NCBI GenBank assembly: GCA_025935435.1
Contig: JAICVH010000233.1
Span: 1-5,016 of the forward strand
DNA from: Burkholderiales bacterium
GTDB lineage: Bacteria; Pseudomonadota; Gammaproteobacteria; Burkholderiales; Casimicrobiaceae
DNA: 5,016 nucleotides
Direction of reading: 5' to 3'
Positions 1 through 5,016 of this stretch are shown in pieces. Made by a program: the position numbers and the translations under genes. Each line of letters starts with the position of its first letter. Position 1 is the stretch's first letter. The notes beneath the pieces were generated by a model. It saw only the letters and a list, made by a program, of their open reading frames with translations. It searched no databases and was not told where the DNA came from.

Positions 1-164
1 CCCATGTACATCGCGCCGTCGGCCTGCTCGATGAAGAAGCCGCGACCGCTCTCGTTCGGGTTCCACCACCAGCCGTTGTTGGGCTCGGCGCAAACCAACG
101 TCGATTGAAGGCAAAGCGCGCCGAGCAGCGCGGCGCGGCACGCGAGCGTGCACAGGTTCGCCAT
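1..164 (-). CDS. Secreted protein with GWWWNP/ESGRGFF N-terminal motif (partial, C-terminus off window)
   Basis: The reading frame starts at the ATG at 164-162 and stays open to the left edge, giving the first 54 residues. A strong Shine-Dalgarno sequence, GGAGG, ends five bases before the ATG (within 168-175), which fixes the start. Residues 1-26 look like a Sec signal peptide: a short N-terminus, a hydrophobic core (AALLGALCLQSTLV) and a V-C-A cleavage site before EPNNG. The mature protein begins with three consecutive tryptophans (residues 32-34) and then NPNESGRGFFIE. From memory, this Trp-rich GWWWNP..ESGRGFF opening recurs in uncharacterised exported proteins of beta- and gammaproteobacteria, sometimes repeated within one protein. 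The product is therefore probably periplasmic or extracellular. Its function is unknown and its full length cannot be judged here. The export call is fairly secure; the family call rests on one motif. Confidence 0.8.
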   Translation of the reverse strand, partial: MANLCTLACRAALLGALCLQSTLVCAEPNNGWWWNPNESGRGFFIEQADGAMYM

Positions 165-243
165 GATCCCCTCCCTTCATCGCTGCGGGCACAGCAACGC
201 GCGACAGCGTTCGTGCCATCGGCGGCGGGTGGTAGCGTGGTCT

Positions 244-266
244 CGATGCGGTCGGGCTACCGATCG
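244..266 (-). other. Inverted repeat in the leader of the secreted-protein gene
   Basis: CGAT and CGGT (244-247, 249-252) are complementary to ACCG and ATCG (259-262, 263-266). This forms an 8-bp stem with one bulged base and a six-base loop. It lies between the putative promoter and the ribosome binding site, so it would be in the mRNA leader. There is no T-tract, so it is not an intrinsic terminator. It could equally be chance in GC-rich DNA. Confidence 0.3.
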
Positions 267-276
267 ACGTGGCGTC

Positions 277-306
277 AATATACGCGCGGGCTGCGGCGAG
301 GAGCAA
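277..306 (-). promoter_or_regulatory. Putative sigma70-type promoter for the secreted-protein gene
   Basis: On the minus strand a TATATT hexamer (282-277; 5 of 6 to TATAAT) lies 18 bases downstream of TTGCTC (306-301; only TTG matches the -35 consensus). It is the most AT-rich patch in the 243-base gap between the substrate-binding protein stop and the secreted-protein start. It would give a leader of roughly 105 bases. The -10 is good and the -35 is poor, so this remains a prediction. Confidence 0.4.
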
Positions 307-407
307 GGCGTCGTCGACAACGCCAAGCAACGGCCTCCACCGCTGGTATCAGGCCGAGCACGAGGCAACAGCACTGCGCTCGTCAGCAGCTTCGCAGCGT
401 GCACGCG

Positions 408-1382
408 CTACACAATCTGCGCGCGCAACAACAGCGACGCCGGCAGTGTGATGCCGAGCGTCTGCGCCGTTCGCGTGTTCACGGCGAGGTCGAACGCGGT
501 CGGCTGCTCAACAGGCAGATCGGCCGGTCTTGCTCCTTGCAGAATGCGGTGGACGTAGCGCGCCGCAAGCCGCCAGCCTTCGACGAAATCAGCGCCGTAG
601 GTCATGAGTCCGCCATCGACGGCGAACTGCCTGACGCCGCCAATCGCCGGGATCCGATTCTGCAGCGCCAGTCTTGCGATGCGCTCGCTGTATTTGCCGG
701 TGACGGGATCGGGCTGAACGACCAGTCCGCGCGCGCGGTCCCGCACGATCGCCCGAAACACCGATTCCACGTCGAGCGCATCGGTGGCGATACCGAACGA
801 CACGACGCGAACATTGAGTTTCCTGGCAGCCGTTTCGGTTTCGGCGAGGCCGCGGCGCGCAGCGGGGTTAGCGAGATGGGACAGCACCGCAACCACGTCC
901 AGGTTCGGCACCGCCTCCTTCAGTAATTCGAGACGCTTCGACGCAAGATCGATGATCTGCGAGGCGACACCCGTCGTGTTGCCGCCGGGCTTGGCGAGGC
1001 TCGCGACGAGTCCGAATCCGACCGGGTCAGCACTCGCACCCATGACGATCGGCACCGTGGACGTCGCTTTCTGCACGGCGGGAACGCCCGTGGCGTGCGT
1101 GACGACGACGTCGGGCCCAAGCCGCAGCAATTCAGCGGCAAGCGCGGGCAGTCGCTCATCGCGGCCGTCGGCCCAGCGGTAATCGAGCACGACGTTTCTT
1201 CCCTCCTCGTAACCGAGATCGCGTAGTGTCCCGACGAATGCATCGACGAGCGGCGCGTATTCGCGCGCAGACGACACGCCAAGGAACGCAATGCGACGAC
1301 GCGCGATCGCCGGTTGCGCGATGACGTGCCGCACCGCGATGCCGAGCGCGGCCAGAGCAATCGTGGCTTGCCGCCTGTTCAT
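408..1382 (-). CDS. ABC transporter substrate-binding protein, ABC_sub_bind family
   Basis: A 324-residue protein, the usual length for the ABC_sub_bind family (PF04392/COG2984), whose members bind a small solute in the periplasm for an ABC importer. Residues 1-22 (MNRRQATIAL start, V-I-A before QP) look like a signal peptide, although Arg18-His19 make its end unusually polar. Family features in order: IAFLGVSS (31-38), RDLGYEEGRNV with DYRW (54-70), D-PVGFGLVASLAKPGGN-TG (119-138), KRLELLKE (149-156), YGADF then a C-terminal region with PADLPVEQPT (286-295) and a closing LG-LPASLLLRA. The ATG at 1382 is chosen because the signal peptide follows it directly; the frame stays open upstream, but that part is a shadow of the permease gene. 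No Shine-Dalgarno is obvious, and a small hairpin abuts the start. No permease or ATPase gene is visible, so it appears to be an orphan here. The ligand is unknown; some relatives bind aromatic amino acids. Confidence 0.9.
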   Translation of the reverse strand: MNRRQATIALAALGIAVRHVIAQPAIARRRIAFLGVSSAREYAPLVDAFVGTLRDLGYEEGRNVVLDYRWADGRDERLPALAAELLRLGPDVVVTHATGVPAVQKATSTVPIVMGASADPVGFGLVASLAKPGGNTTGVASQIIDLASKRLELLKEAVPNLDVVAVLSHLANPAARRGLAETETAARKLNVRVVSFGIATDALDVESVFRAIVRDRARGLVVQPDPVTGKYSERIARLALQNRIPAIGGVRQFAVDGGLMTYGADFVEGWRLAARYVHRILQGARPADLPVEQPTAFDLAVNTRTAQTLGITLPASLLLRAQIV

Positions 1383-1383
1383 T

Positions 1384-1396
1384 ACCCGTCGCGGGT
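1384..1396 (-). promoter_or_regulatory. Small hairpin at the translation start of the substrate-binding protein
   Basis: ACCCG and CGGGT form a perfect 5-bp inverted repeat with a three-base loop. In the mRNA it ends one base before the ATG at 1382 and occupies the place where a ribosome binding site would be. No better Shine-Dalgarno is seen nearby. It could lower initiation, but such short GC-rich repeats also arise by chance. Confidence 0.3.
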
Positions 1397-1412
1397 GAGA
1401 GGGCCTGCTATC

Positions 1413-1429
1413 GTACGCCGCGGCCGTAC
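1413..1429. other. GTACG/CGTAC inverted repeat between permease and substrate-binding protein genes
   Basis: GTACG (1413-1417) is matched by CGTAC (1425-1429) around a GC-only centre of seven bases. It lies in the 77-base gap between the permease stop (1460) and the substrate-binding protein start (1382). There is no T-run on either side, so an intrinsic terminator is not supported. It could be an operator half-site pair or chance. No convincing promoter was found in the same gap; TACGAT at 1416-1411 is a weak -10 at best. Confidence 0.25.
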
Positions 1430-1459
1430 CCGCAGCGACAGACGATCGACGTGGGGCGA

Positions 1460-2269
1460 TCAGCCCGCATTCAGCGCCTTCCACAGCATGTACGCGCCGA
1501 GCACGTAAAGCAGTGCTGCAAACGCGCGCCGCAGCTTCACCGCCGGCCACCGGTGCGCAACCGACGCGCCGAACGGCGCTACCAGCATGCTCGCGATGAC
1601 GATCGTCACCATCGCGGGCAAATACACGAAGCCCGCCGACCAGCGTGGCAGATCGGGCTGGCGCAAACCCGCGACGATGAAACCGATCGTGGCCGCGACC
1701 GCGATCGGCACGCCGAGCGCGGCGGACGTCGCAACGGCGCGCTGGATCGAGACGTTGTGGCGGCCGAGATAGGGAATCGAGATGAAGCCGCCACCGGCTC
1801 CGAGCAGGCTCGACACCGCGCCGATTCCCGCACCGACGTAGAACAACGGGAGCCTGCCCGGAAGCTCGCGGCCGGGTAGCGGCTTCTTGACGATCAACAT
1901 GCGCGTCGCGGAAAACCAGACGAACATGCCGAACACGGCGGCGAACGCGCGTGTCGGGAGCGCGCTTGCGAGCTGCGGCCCAATCAGCGATCCGATGACG
2001 ATCCCCGGCGCCATCGCATAGACGACGGGCCACAGCACCGCCTTCTGTCGATGATGCGCGCGCGCCGACGAAAGCGCCGTAAACACCATCGTCGCGGTTG
2101 CCGTGGCGACCGCCATGTGCACGATGTGGTCCTCGGGGAAATGTTGCGTCGTGAAGATGAATGTCAGCACGGGGATCAGCGTCAGGCCGCCGCCGATGCC
2201 GAGCAACCCCGCGAGAAAGCCGATGACGGCCCCGACCGCAAGCAGGATCGGAAAGAAGGCCGGTTCCAT
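1460..2269 (-). CDS. TauE/SafE-family membrane permease (sulfite/organosulfonate exporter family)
   Basis: A 269-residue, strongly hydrophobic protein typical in length for the TauE/SafE (formerly DUF81) family, inner-membrane carriers proposed to export sulfite, sulfoacetate or related anions. Its two homologous halves are visible: GFLAGLLGIGGGLTLIP near residues 17-33 and GAVSSLLGAGGGFISIP near 150-166, each the first helix of a repeat. About eight membrane segments can be read, separated by a basic middle loop (KKPLPGRELPGR, 128-139). The ATG at 2269 follows the upstream EVE gene stop by six bases, and a weak GAAGG that overlaps that stop serves as ribosome binding site, so translation is probably coupled. 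No sulfur-metabolism gene is nearby, so the substrate cannot be stated; many family members remain uncharacterised. Family assignment is secure, substrate is not. Confidence 0.92.
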   Translation of the reverse strand: MEPAFFPILLAVGAVIGFLAGLLGIGGGLTLIPVLTFIFTTQHFPEDHIVHMAVATATATMVFTALSSARAHHRQKAVLWPVVYAMAPGIVIGSLIGPQLASALPTRAFAAVFGMFVWFSATRMLIVKKPLPGRELPGRLPLFYVGAGIGAVSSLLGAGGGFISIPYLGRHNVSIQRAVATSAALGVPIAVAATIGFIVAGLRQPDLPRWSAGFVYLPAMVTIVIASMLVAPFGASVAHRWPAVKLRRAFAALLYVLGAYMLWKALNAG

Positions 2270-2275
2270 CGGCCT

Positions 2276-2737
2276 TCAGGACGACGCGAGCTTCTCGATG
2301 ATCTTCCACTCGGCGGGAGTCACCGGCGTGATGGATAGCCGGTTGCCGCGTCGCAGCGTCACCATGTCTTCGAGGCCGGGCGTGTCACGCAGCGCCTGCA
2401 ATGGCACGAGGTTGGTCTTGCGAACGAGTTTCACGTCCACATGCAGCCACCGCGGTGCCTCGCGCGTCGACTTCGGGTCGTAATACGGGCTCTTCGGATC
2501 GAATTGCGTCGCATCCGGATACGCAAGCCGCGAGATCTCCACGATGCCTGCGATGCCGGGCTCGGGACAGCTCGAGTGATAGAAAAAGGCGCGGTCACCG
2601 ATGCGCATGTCGTCGCGCATGTGATTGCGCGCCTGGTAGTTGCGCACGCCGAACCAGGCCGTCGTCTGCTTCGGTGCCTTGGCCAGGTCGTCGATCGAGA
2701 ACTCGTCGGGCTCCGATTTCATCAGCCAGTAGCGCAT
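2276..2737 (-). CDS. EVE domain-containing protein (thymocyte nuclear protein 1-like)
   Basis: A 153-residue single-domain protein, the normal size for bacterial EVE proteins. EVE is a PUA/ASCH-like fold thought to bind RNA or DNA carrying modified bases through an aromatic pocket; the cellular role in most bacteria is not known. Family signatures run the whole length: YWLMKSEP at the N-terminus (3-10), W-GVRNYQARNHMR (28-41), GD-AFFYHS (47-55), GIAGIVEI (61-68), FDP then YYDPKS (79-90), LVPL-ALR (110-117), and RLSITPVT-EW at the end (133-144). The ATG at 2737 is preferred because YWLMKSEP starts the domain and GAGG precedes it (2745-2742). An ATG at 2776 and a TTG at 2794 are in frame, but they would add an unrelated extension and overlap the putative promoter. 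It is transcribed with the TauE/SafE permease six bases downstream. Confidence 0.95.
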   Translation of the reverse strand: MRYWLMKSEPDEFSIDDLAKAPKQTTAWFGVRNYQARNHMRDDMRIGDRAFFYHSSCPEPGIAGIVEISRLAYPDATQFDPKSPYYDPKSTREAPRWLHVDVKLVRKTNLVPLQALRDTPGLEDMVTLRRGNRLSITPVTPAEWKIIEKLASS

Positions 2738-2774
2738 GGCGCCTCGTGCATCGCGGTGAAGGAACGGTTCATCC

Positions 2775-2780
2775 ATTATC
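2775..2780 (-). promoter_or_regulatory. Possible -10 element upstream of the EVE gene
   Basis: GATAAT (5 of 6 to TATAAT) lies on the minus strand in a short AT-rich patch that also contains TTGAAAAAACTG (2794-2783). Transcription would begin near 2768, giving a leader of about 30 bases to the ATG at 2737 and excluding the two upstream in-frame starts. No -35 hexamer sits at the standard 16-18 base spacing: TTGAAA is too close and TTGCAC (2807-2802) too far. The call is therefore tentative. Confidence 0.3.
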
Positions 2781-2800
2781 GACAGTTTTTTCAACCCCTG

Positions 2801-2817
2801 CGTGCAACGGCTGCACG
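2801..2817 (-). repeat. Hairpin CGTGCA/TGCACG upstream of the EVE gene
   Basis: A perfect 6-bp stem (2801-2806 with 2812-2817) and a five-base loop, with flanking CCC/GGG that could extend it past a two-base bulge. It lies just upstream of the AT-rich patch before the EVE gene. On the minus strand it is followed by A residues rather than T, so it is not a terminator for transcripts arriving from the oxidoreductase. Confidence 0.4.
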
Positions 2818-2898
2818 GGAATCCCCAAACATCGAGCGAAATCAGTGGCCCGCCGCCGGTTCGCGTCTTGCTTCGCTACACATAGGGCGAAAGTCCCG

Positions 2899-2920
2899 AT
2901 GGCTTCCGCCAAACGGCCAT
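2899..2920 (-). repeat. Seven-base-pair hairpin with bulge in the intergenic region
   Basis: Read on the minus strand, ATGG and CCG pair with CGG and CCAT around a five-base TTTGG loop, with a three-base AAG bulge on the 3' side. The stem lies near the middle of the gene-free region and would suit a structured transcript. No T-tract follows. Confidence 0.35.
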
Positions 2921-3032
2921 GTGCCCGTTTTACCGCAGCAGCCCCGTTACGGTGGAGCGCCGCCGCATCGCGCGCGGATCGGCGCCCACCAGGCCGCCCG
3001 CACTCGCGGCGCCGTGGTGTGCGCACCTCTAT

Positions 3033-3042
3033 TCACCGGTGA
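3033..3042. repeat. Perfect 10-base palindrome TCACCGGTGA
   Basis: The sequence is its own reverse complement. It sits seven bases from the edge of the nested inverted repeat at 3049-3092. It could be a dimeric regulator site, but no gene start is close enough to name a target, so the role is unassigned. Confidence 0.3.
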
Positions 3043-3048
3043 GCAAGT

Positions 3049-3092
3049 ACATCGCGACGGTGATTGTCGGCGGCGCCGACAAGTTGCGATGT
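3049..3092. repeat. Nested inverted repeat: two perfect stems of 7 and 8 bp
   Basis: An inner perfect stem, TTGTCGGC (3064-3071) with GCCGACAA (3075-3082), closes on a three-base loop. An outer perfect stem, ACATCGC (3049-3055) with GCGATGT (3086-3092), encloses it, with an asymmetric internal loop of eight and three bases. The 15 paired positions make it the strongest secondary structure I saw in the window. It lies 102 bases past the oxidoreductase stop. Neither side has a T-tract, so it is not a standard intrinsic terminator. It may instead be a transcript-end stabilising hairpin, part of a small RNA, or a protein-binding site. Confidence 0.55.
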
Positions 3093-3101
3093 TCCGGCGA
3101 T

Positions 3102-3121
3102 CTCACGCATTGCCAGGTGAG
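3102..3121. repeat. CTCAC/GTGAG inverted repeat
   Basis: A 5-bp stem with a ten-base loop, immediately beside the nested repeat at 3049-3092 on the side nearer the oxidoreductase. It is weak alone and is noted because it adds to the cluster of repeats in this gene-free stretch. Confidence 0.25.
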
Positions 3122-3193
3122 CGCAAGCGTGCGTCCGAAGTCATGACACACGTAGCGCCGGCGCCGAGCAGCGCCAGTGGGTCGGCTGAGAAA

Positions 3194-4180
3194 TCAGGTC
3201 GCGAGCAGCAGCTTGCCGTGGCTCGCGCGACCTTCCAGAACGCGATGCGCTTCGGCGGCATCCGCGAGTGCAAACACGCGATCGATCGCGACGCGCAGGT
3301 TGCCACCCTTGACCGCGCCGAACAGATCCTGCGCGCGCGCTCGGATCTGCGTTGCGTCCTGCATGTAATCGGCGAGGTGTGGTCGCGTGAAGTAAACGGA
3401 GCCCGCCTCCGCCAGTTCGAGTGGCGCGATCGCCTCGACCTGACCGGAGCTCGCGCCGAACATCACGCACATGCCGCGCGTGCGCAGCGACCGAATGCTC
3501 GCATGGATGGTGTCGCGGCCGACCGAGTCGTAAACCACATCGGCACCGCGGCCGTTCGTGATGCGCATGACATCGTCGCGAAAATCGCGTTCGCGGTAAA
3601 GAATCACGTGATCGGCACCACACGCACGCGCGATGACCGCCTTGGCCGGCGTGCCGACGGTCGCGATGACCGTCGCGCCCCGGAGCTTCGCGAGCTGGAT
3701 CAGCAACTGGCCGACGCCCCCGGCTCCTGCGTGCACGACGCACACATCACCGGCGCGCACGCGCCACGCCGAGTGCGTCAGGTAATGCGCCGTCGAGCCC
3801 TGCAGCATCAGCGCGCACGCGACGTCGAGCGCCATGTCGTCCGGAACGGGCACGCATCGCCACGCAGGCACTGCAGCGTACGTCGCATAGGATCCGCGCA
3901 CGATGCACCATGCGACGCGCTCGCCGATCGTGAACCCCTGCACGTCCATGCCAATCGCATCGACGGTTCCGGCGCCCTCCATGCCGAGCACCATCGGCAG
4001 CGGTGTTTCGTAGGTGTGCGAGCGCGCGTACGCGCCGTTGCGCATATACACGTCGATGTAATTGACGCCCGCAAACGCGACGCGAACGCGCAGTTGCCCG
4101 GCGTCCACGGCGGGCATGGCGACCTCACGTGCGTCGAGCACCTCCGGCCCGCCGAAGCGATCGATTGCGATCGCGCGCAT
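3194..4180 (-). CDS. qor: NADPH:quinone oxidoreductase, zinc-free MDR family
   Basis: A 328-residue protein, the usual length for bacterial Qor, which uses NADPH to reduce quinones in the cytoplasm. Family features in order: MRAIAIDRFGGPEVL at the N-terminus, GVNYIDVYMRNGAY (38-51), G-EGAGTV (66-73), GERVAW (86-91), the Rossmann nucleotide-binding loop HAGAGGVGQLLIQLAK (150-165), GAD (188-190), TNGRGADVVYDSVGRDT (208-224) and a C-terminal ALADAAEAHRVLEGRASHGK-LL region typical of Qor. The Cys and His ligands of zinc alcohol dehydrogenases are absent, as expected. The ATG at 4180 shares its A with the TGA of the upstream glutamate mutase gene (TGATG), which points to translational coupling; a TTG at 4183 is an alternative start. 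The physiological substrate is uncertain: MDR paralogues also reduce enones and acyl-CoA compounds, and a role linked to the mutase is possible but unproven. Confidence 0.93.
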   Translation of the reverse strand: MRAIAIDRFGGPEVLDAREVAMPAVDAGQLRVRVAFAGVNYIDVYMRNGAYARSHTYETPLPMVLGMEGAGTVDAIGMDVQGFTIGERVAWCIVRGSYATYAAVPAWRCVPVPDDMALDVACALMLQGSTAHYLTHSAWRVRAGDVCVVHAGAGGVGQLLIQLAKLRGATVIATVGTPAKAVIARACGADHVILYRERDFRDDVMRITNGRGADVVYDSVGRDTIHASIRSLRTRGMCVMFGASSGQVEAIAPLELAEAGSVYFTRPHLADYMQDATQIRARAQDLFGAVKGGNLRVAIDRVFALADAAEAHRVLEGRASHGKLLLAT

Positions 4181-5016
4181 CAATCGGCTGTCTGCACGTC
4201 CGGTCGCGCGCGGTCCGGCAGCAGCCGGTCGAGCGATTCGGAAAGCTCGTAAACGCTCTGCACGGCAAGGTCGCGGCCGTATGCGACGCGCTCGCGCGCG
4301 GCGCGCGCGCGCAGGCCCGCTTCGTGAATCTGGAGCACGTCGCGCGGCAGCGGCAACCCGCCCGGTTCGAGCACACGCAAATAGCCATCGGCATCACGCG
4401 CGGGCATCACGCGGCTCTTCACATGGCGATTGGGTGACCACGGGACGTCGAGCACACCGGCGGCGAACGCGCGAACGGTGCCGACCGCGACATCACCATC
4501 GCCCATCTCCAGTGTCTTGTCGACGATCGCTCGCACCTCGCGCGCGATCAGGTCCTTTTCGCGCTCGTATTCGGGAAGGCCATCGAGACGAATGCCGCGT
4601 GCCAGATAGATCGCCATTCGCGTGATGCGCAGTCCTTCGGCGTTCGCCTCGGGCGTCGGGATGCCGTGCGCTTCATGCGTCGATTTGGTCGTGACGCTGA
4701 CCGCGCCGCCAATCGCCGCCAACGTGCCGCCGTAACTGACGAGCGTTGCCGCCTGCGTATCGTCGTGTGGCCACGCACCCATCCAGTGCAGCGACGTGAT
4801 CGGCGTGAAGACGTTTCGATGACCCTTCCTGGCCAGGTACTCCTGCACGAGTGACTCGCACGCGGCGATCGCCGCCGCATCCTGCACCAGATGCAGCGTC
4901 TGCGCGAGTTCCAGCCCGTAATGCGTGACGCCCTGCGCCGCTGCGAGCAGGCAATCGAGCACGGCAATCGCGATGGCGATGCAAGGCGGAATGTTCGTGC
5001 CGGTCAAAAACCCAGG
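4180..5016 (-). CDS. glmE: Methylaspartate (glutamate) mutase, epsilon subunit (partial, N-terminus off window)
   Basis: The frame is open at the right edge and gives the C-terminal 278 residues of a protein of about 480-490. The enzyme, with the B12-binding sigma subunit, rearranges L-glutamate to (2S,3S)-3-methylaspartate by an adenosylcobalamin radical mechanism. Recognisable blocks, numbered from the first visible residue: GFLTGTNIPP (2-11), GVTHYGLELAQTLHLVQDAAAI (29-50), HWMGAWP (77-83), TTKSTHEAHGIPT-EANAEGL (109-129), E-GDGD-A-G-VRAFAAGVLD (170-190), PARDADGYLRVLEPG-LPLP (205-224). Lys111 and Glu115 in TKSTHEA have the spacing of Lys326 and Glu330 of the Clostridium enzyme, which contact the cofactor ribose. 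The Arg residues binding substrate carboxylates lie outside the window. Family identity is secure. The sigma subunit, a MutL-like protein and methylaspartate ammonia-lyase would be expected further right. The TTG at 5007 is internal, not a start. Confidence 0.93.
   Translation of the reverse strand, partial: PGFLTGTNIPPCIAIAIAVLDCLLAAAQGVTHYGLELAQTLHLVQDAAAIAACESLVQEYLARKGHRNVFTPITSLHWMGAWPHDDTQAATLVSYGGTLAAIGGAVSVTTKSTHEAHGIPTPEANAEGLRITRMAIYLARGIRLDGLPEYEREKDLIAREVRAIVDKTLEMGDGDVAVGTVRAFAAGVLDVPWSPNRHVKSRVMPARDADGYLRVLEPGGLPLPRDVLQIHEAGLRARAARERVAYGRDLAVQSVYELSESLDRLLPDRARPDVQTAD

Larger units (their letters stand above)
2738..3193. other. 456-base intergenic region with dense inverted repeats; possible structured RNA
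   Basis: No convincing protein gene is seen on either strand. The open frames here are short, Arg-rich and resemble no family: an 85-codon GTG-started frame on minus, 3026-2769, and a 75-codon ATG-started frame on plus, 2919-3146. The stretch contains hairpins at 2801-2817, 2899-2920, 3049-3092 and 3102-3121, and a perfect palindrome at 3033-3042. On the minus strand it would lie after the oxidoreductase and before the EVE gene. From memory, EVE genes of many betaproteobacteria sit next to the 6S RNA gene (ssrS), so an RNA here is plausible. I do not recognise the conserved 6S sequence, however, nor the core of a known riboswitch. No intrinsic terminator with a T-tract follows the oxidoreductase. 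Confidence 0.45.

Noticed and set aside
397..406. GCGTGCACGC palindrome just after the substrate-binding protein stop, as a terminator
   Set aside because: It has no room for a loop and no T-tract follows; short GC palindromes are common in this window.
105..926. 273-codon open frame on the plus strand
   Set aside because: It is antisense to the substrate-binding protein and the secreted-protein start, with Arg/Gln-rich low-complexity composition typical of a shadow frame.
1383..2309. Upstream extension of the substrate-binding protein frame to about 633 residues on the minus strand
   Set aside because: The extra 309 residues are an Arg/Ala-rich out-of-frame reading of the TauE/SafE permease gene. 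The true start at 1382 is followed by a signal peptide and the family's normal length.
2785..2817. Intrinsic terminator formed by the hairpin at 2801-2817 and the T-run at 2785-2791
   Set aside because: The T-run on the plus strand lies before the hairpin rather than after it, and on the minus strand the hairpin is followed by A residues.
2769..3026. Possible 85-residue protein on the minus strand before the EVE gene
   Set aside because: It has a GTG start without a Shine-Dalgarno sequence, an Arg-rich N-terminal half and no recognisable domain. It does not resemble ZapA, which I looked for because of the possible 6S context.
2821..3060. Cobalamin riboswitch, considered because a B12-dependent mutase is nearby and a GCCACTG string occurs on the minus strand
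   Set aside because: The rest of the conserved core is missing, and the region lies downstream of the mutase, where it could not control it.
2919..3146. Possible 75-residue protein on the plus strand in the gene-free region
   Set aside because: No ribosome binding site or family resemblance was seen, and its second half is largely made of the nested inverted repeat, which explains the sequence better.
2441..4252. 603-codon open frame on the plus strand
   Set aside because: It runs antisense across the EVE gene, the gene-free gap and the oxidoreductase. Its product is His/Arg-rich, lacks any known motif and looks like a GC-driven shadow.

Overview
The window is a GC-rich bacterial chromosome segment in which every supported gene lies on the minus strand and is read from high to low coordinates. 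The gene types suggest a betaproteobacterium, probably of the Burkholderiales or a related group: an orphan ABC-type substrate-binding protein of the ABC_sub_bind family, an EVE-domain gene coupled to a TauE/SafE permease, and a secreted protein with a Trp-rich GWWWNP/ESGRGFF start. This placement is inference from gene content only.

In transcription order (right to left), the right edge carries the C-terminal 278 residues of the epsilon subunit of B12-dependent glutamate (methylaspartate) mutase. Its stop codon overlaps by one base the start of a complete zinc-free quinone oxidoreductase (TGATG junction), so the two are probably translated from one mRNA. A 456-base gap without a convincing gene follows (2738-3193). 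It holds several inverted repeats, the strongest a nested one at 3049-3092, and could encode a structured RNA. Next come a 153-residue EVE-domain protein and, six bases later, a TauE/SafE-family membrane permease, which form a tight two-gene unit.

After a 77-base gap comes a complete exported substrate-binding protein with no transporter partners in view. A 243-base gap with a plausible promoter then leads to the start of a small secreted protein that runs off the left edge.

The genes do not form one obvious pathway. They look like at least three transcription units: mutase plus oxidoreductase, EVE plus permease, and one or two single genes for exported proteins. The most unusual items are the glutamate mutase in this genomic setting and the densely palindromic gap. 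No mobile element, CRISPR array, tRNA or rRNA was recognised.
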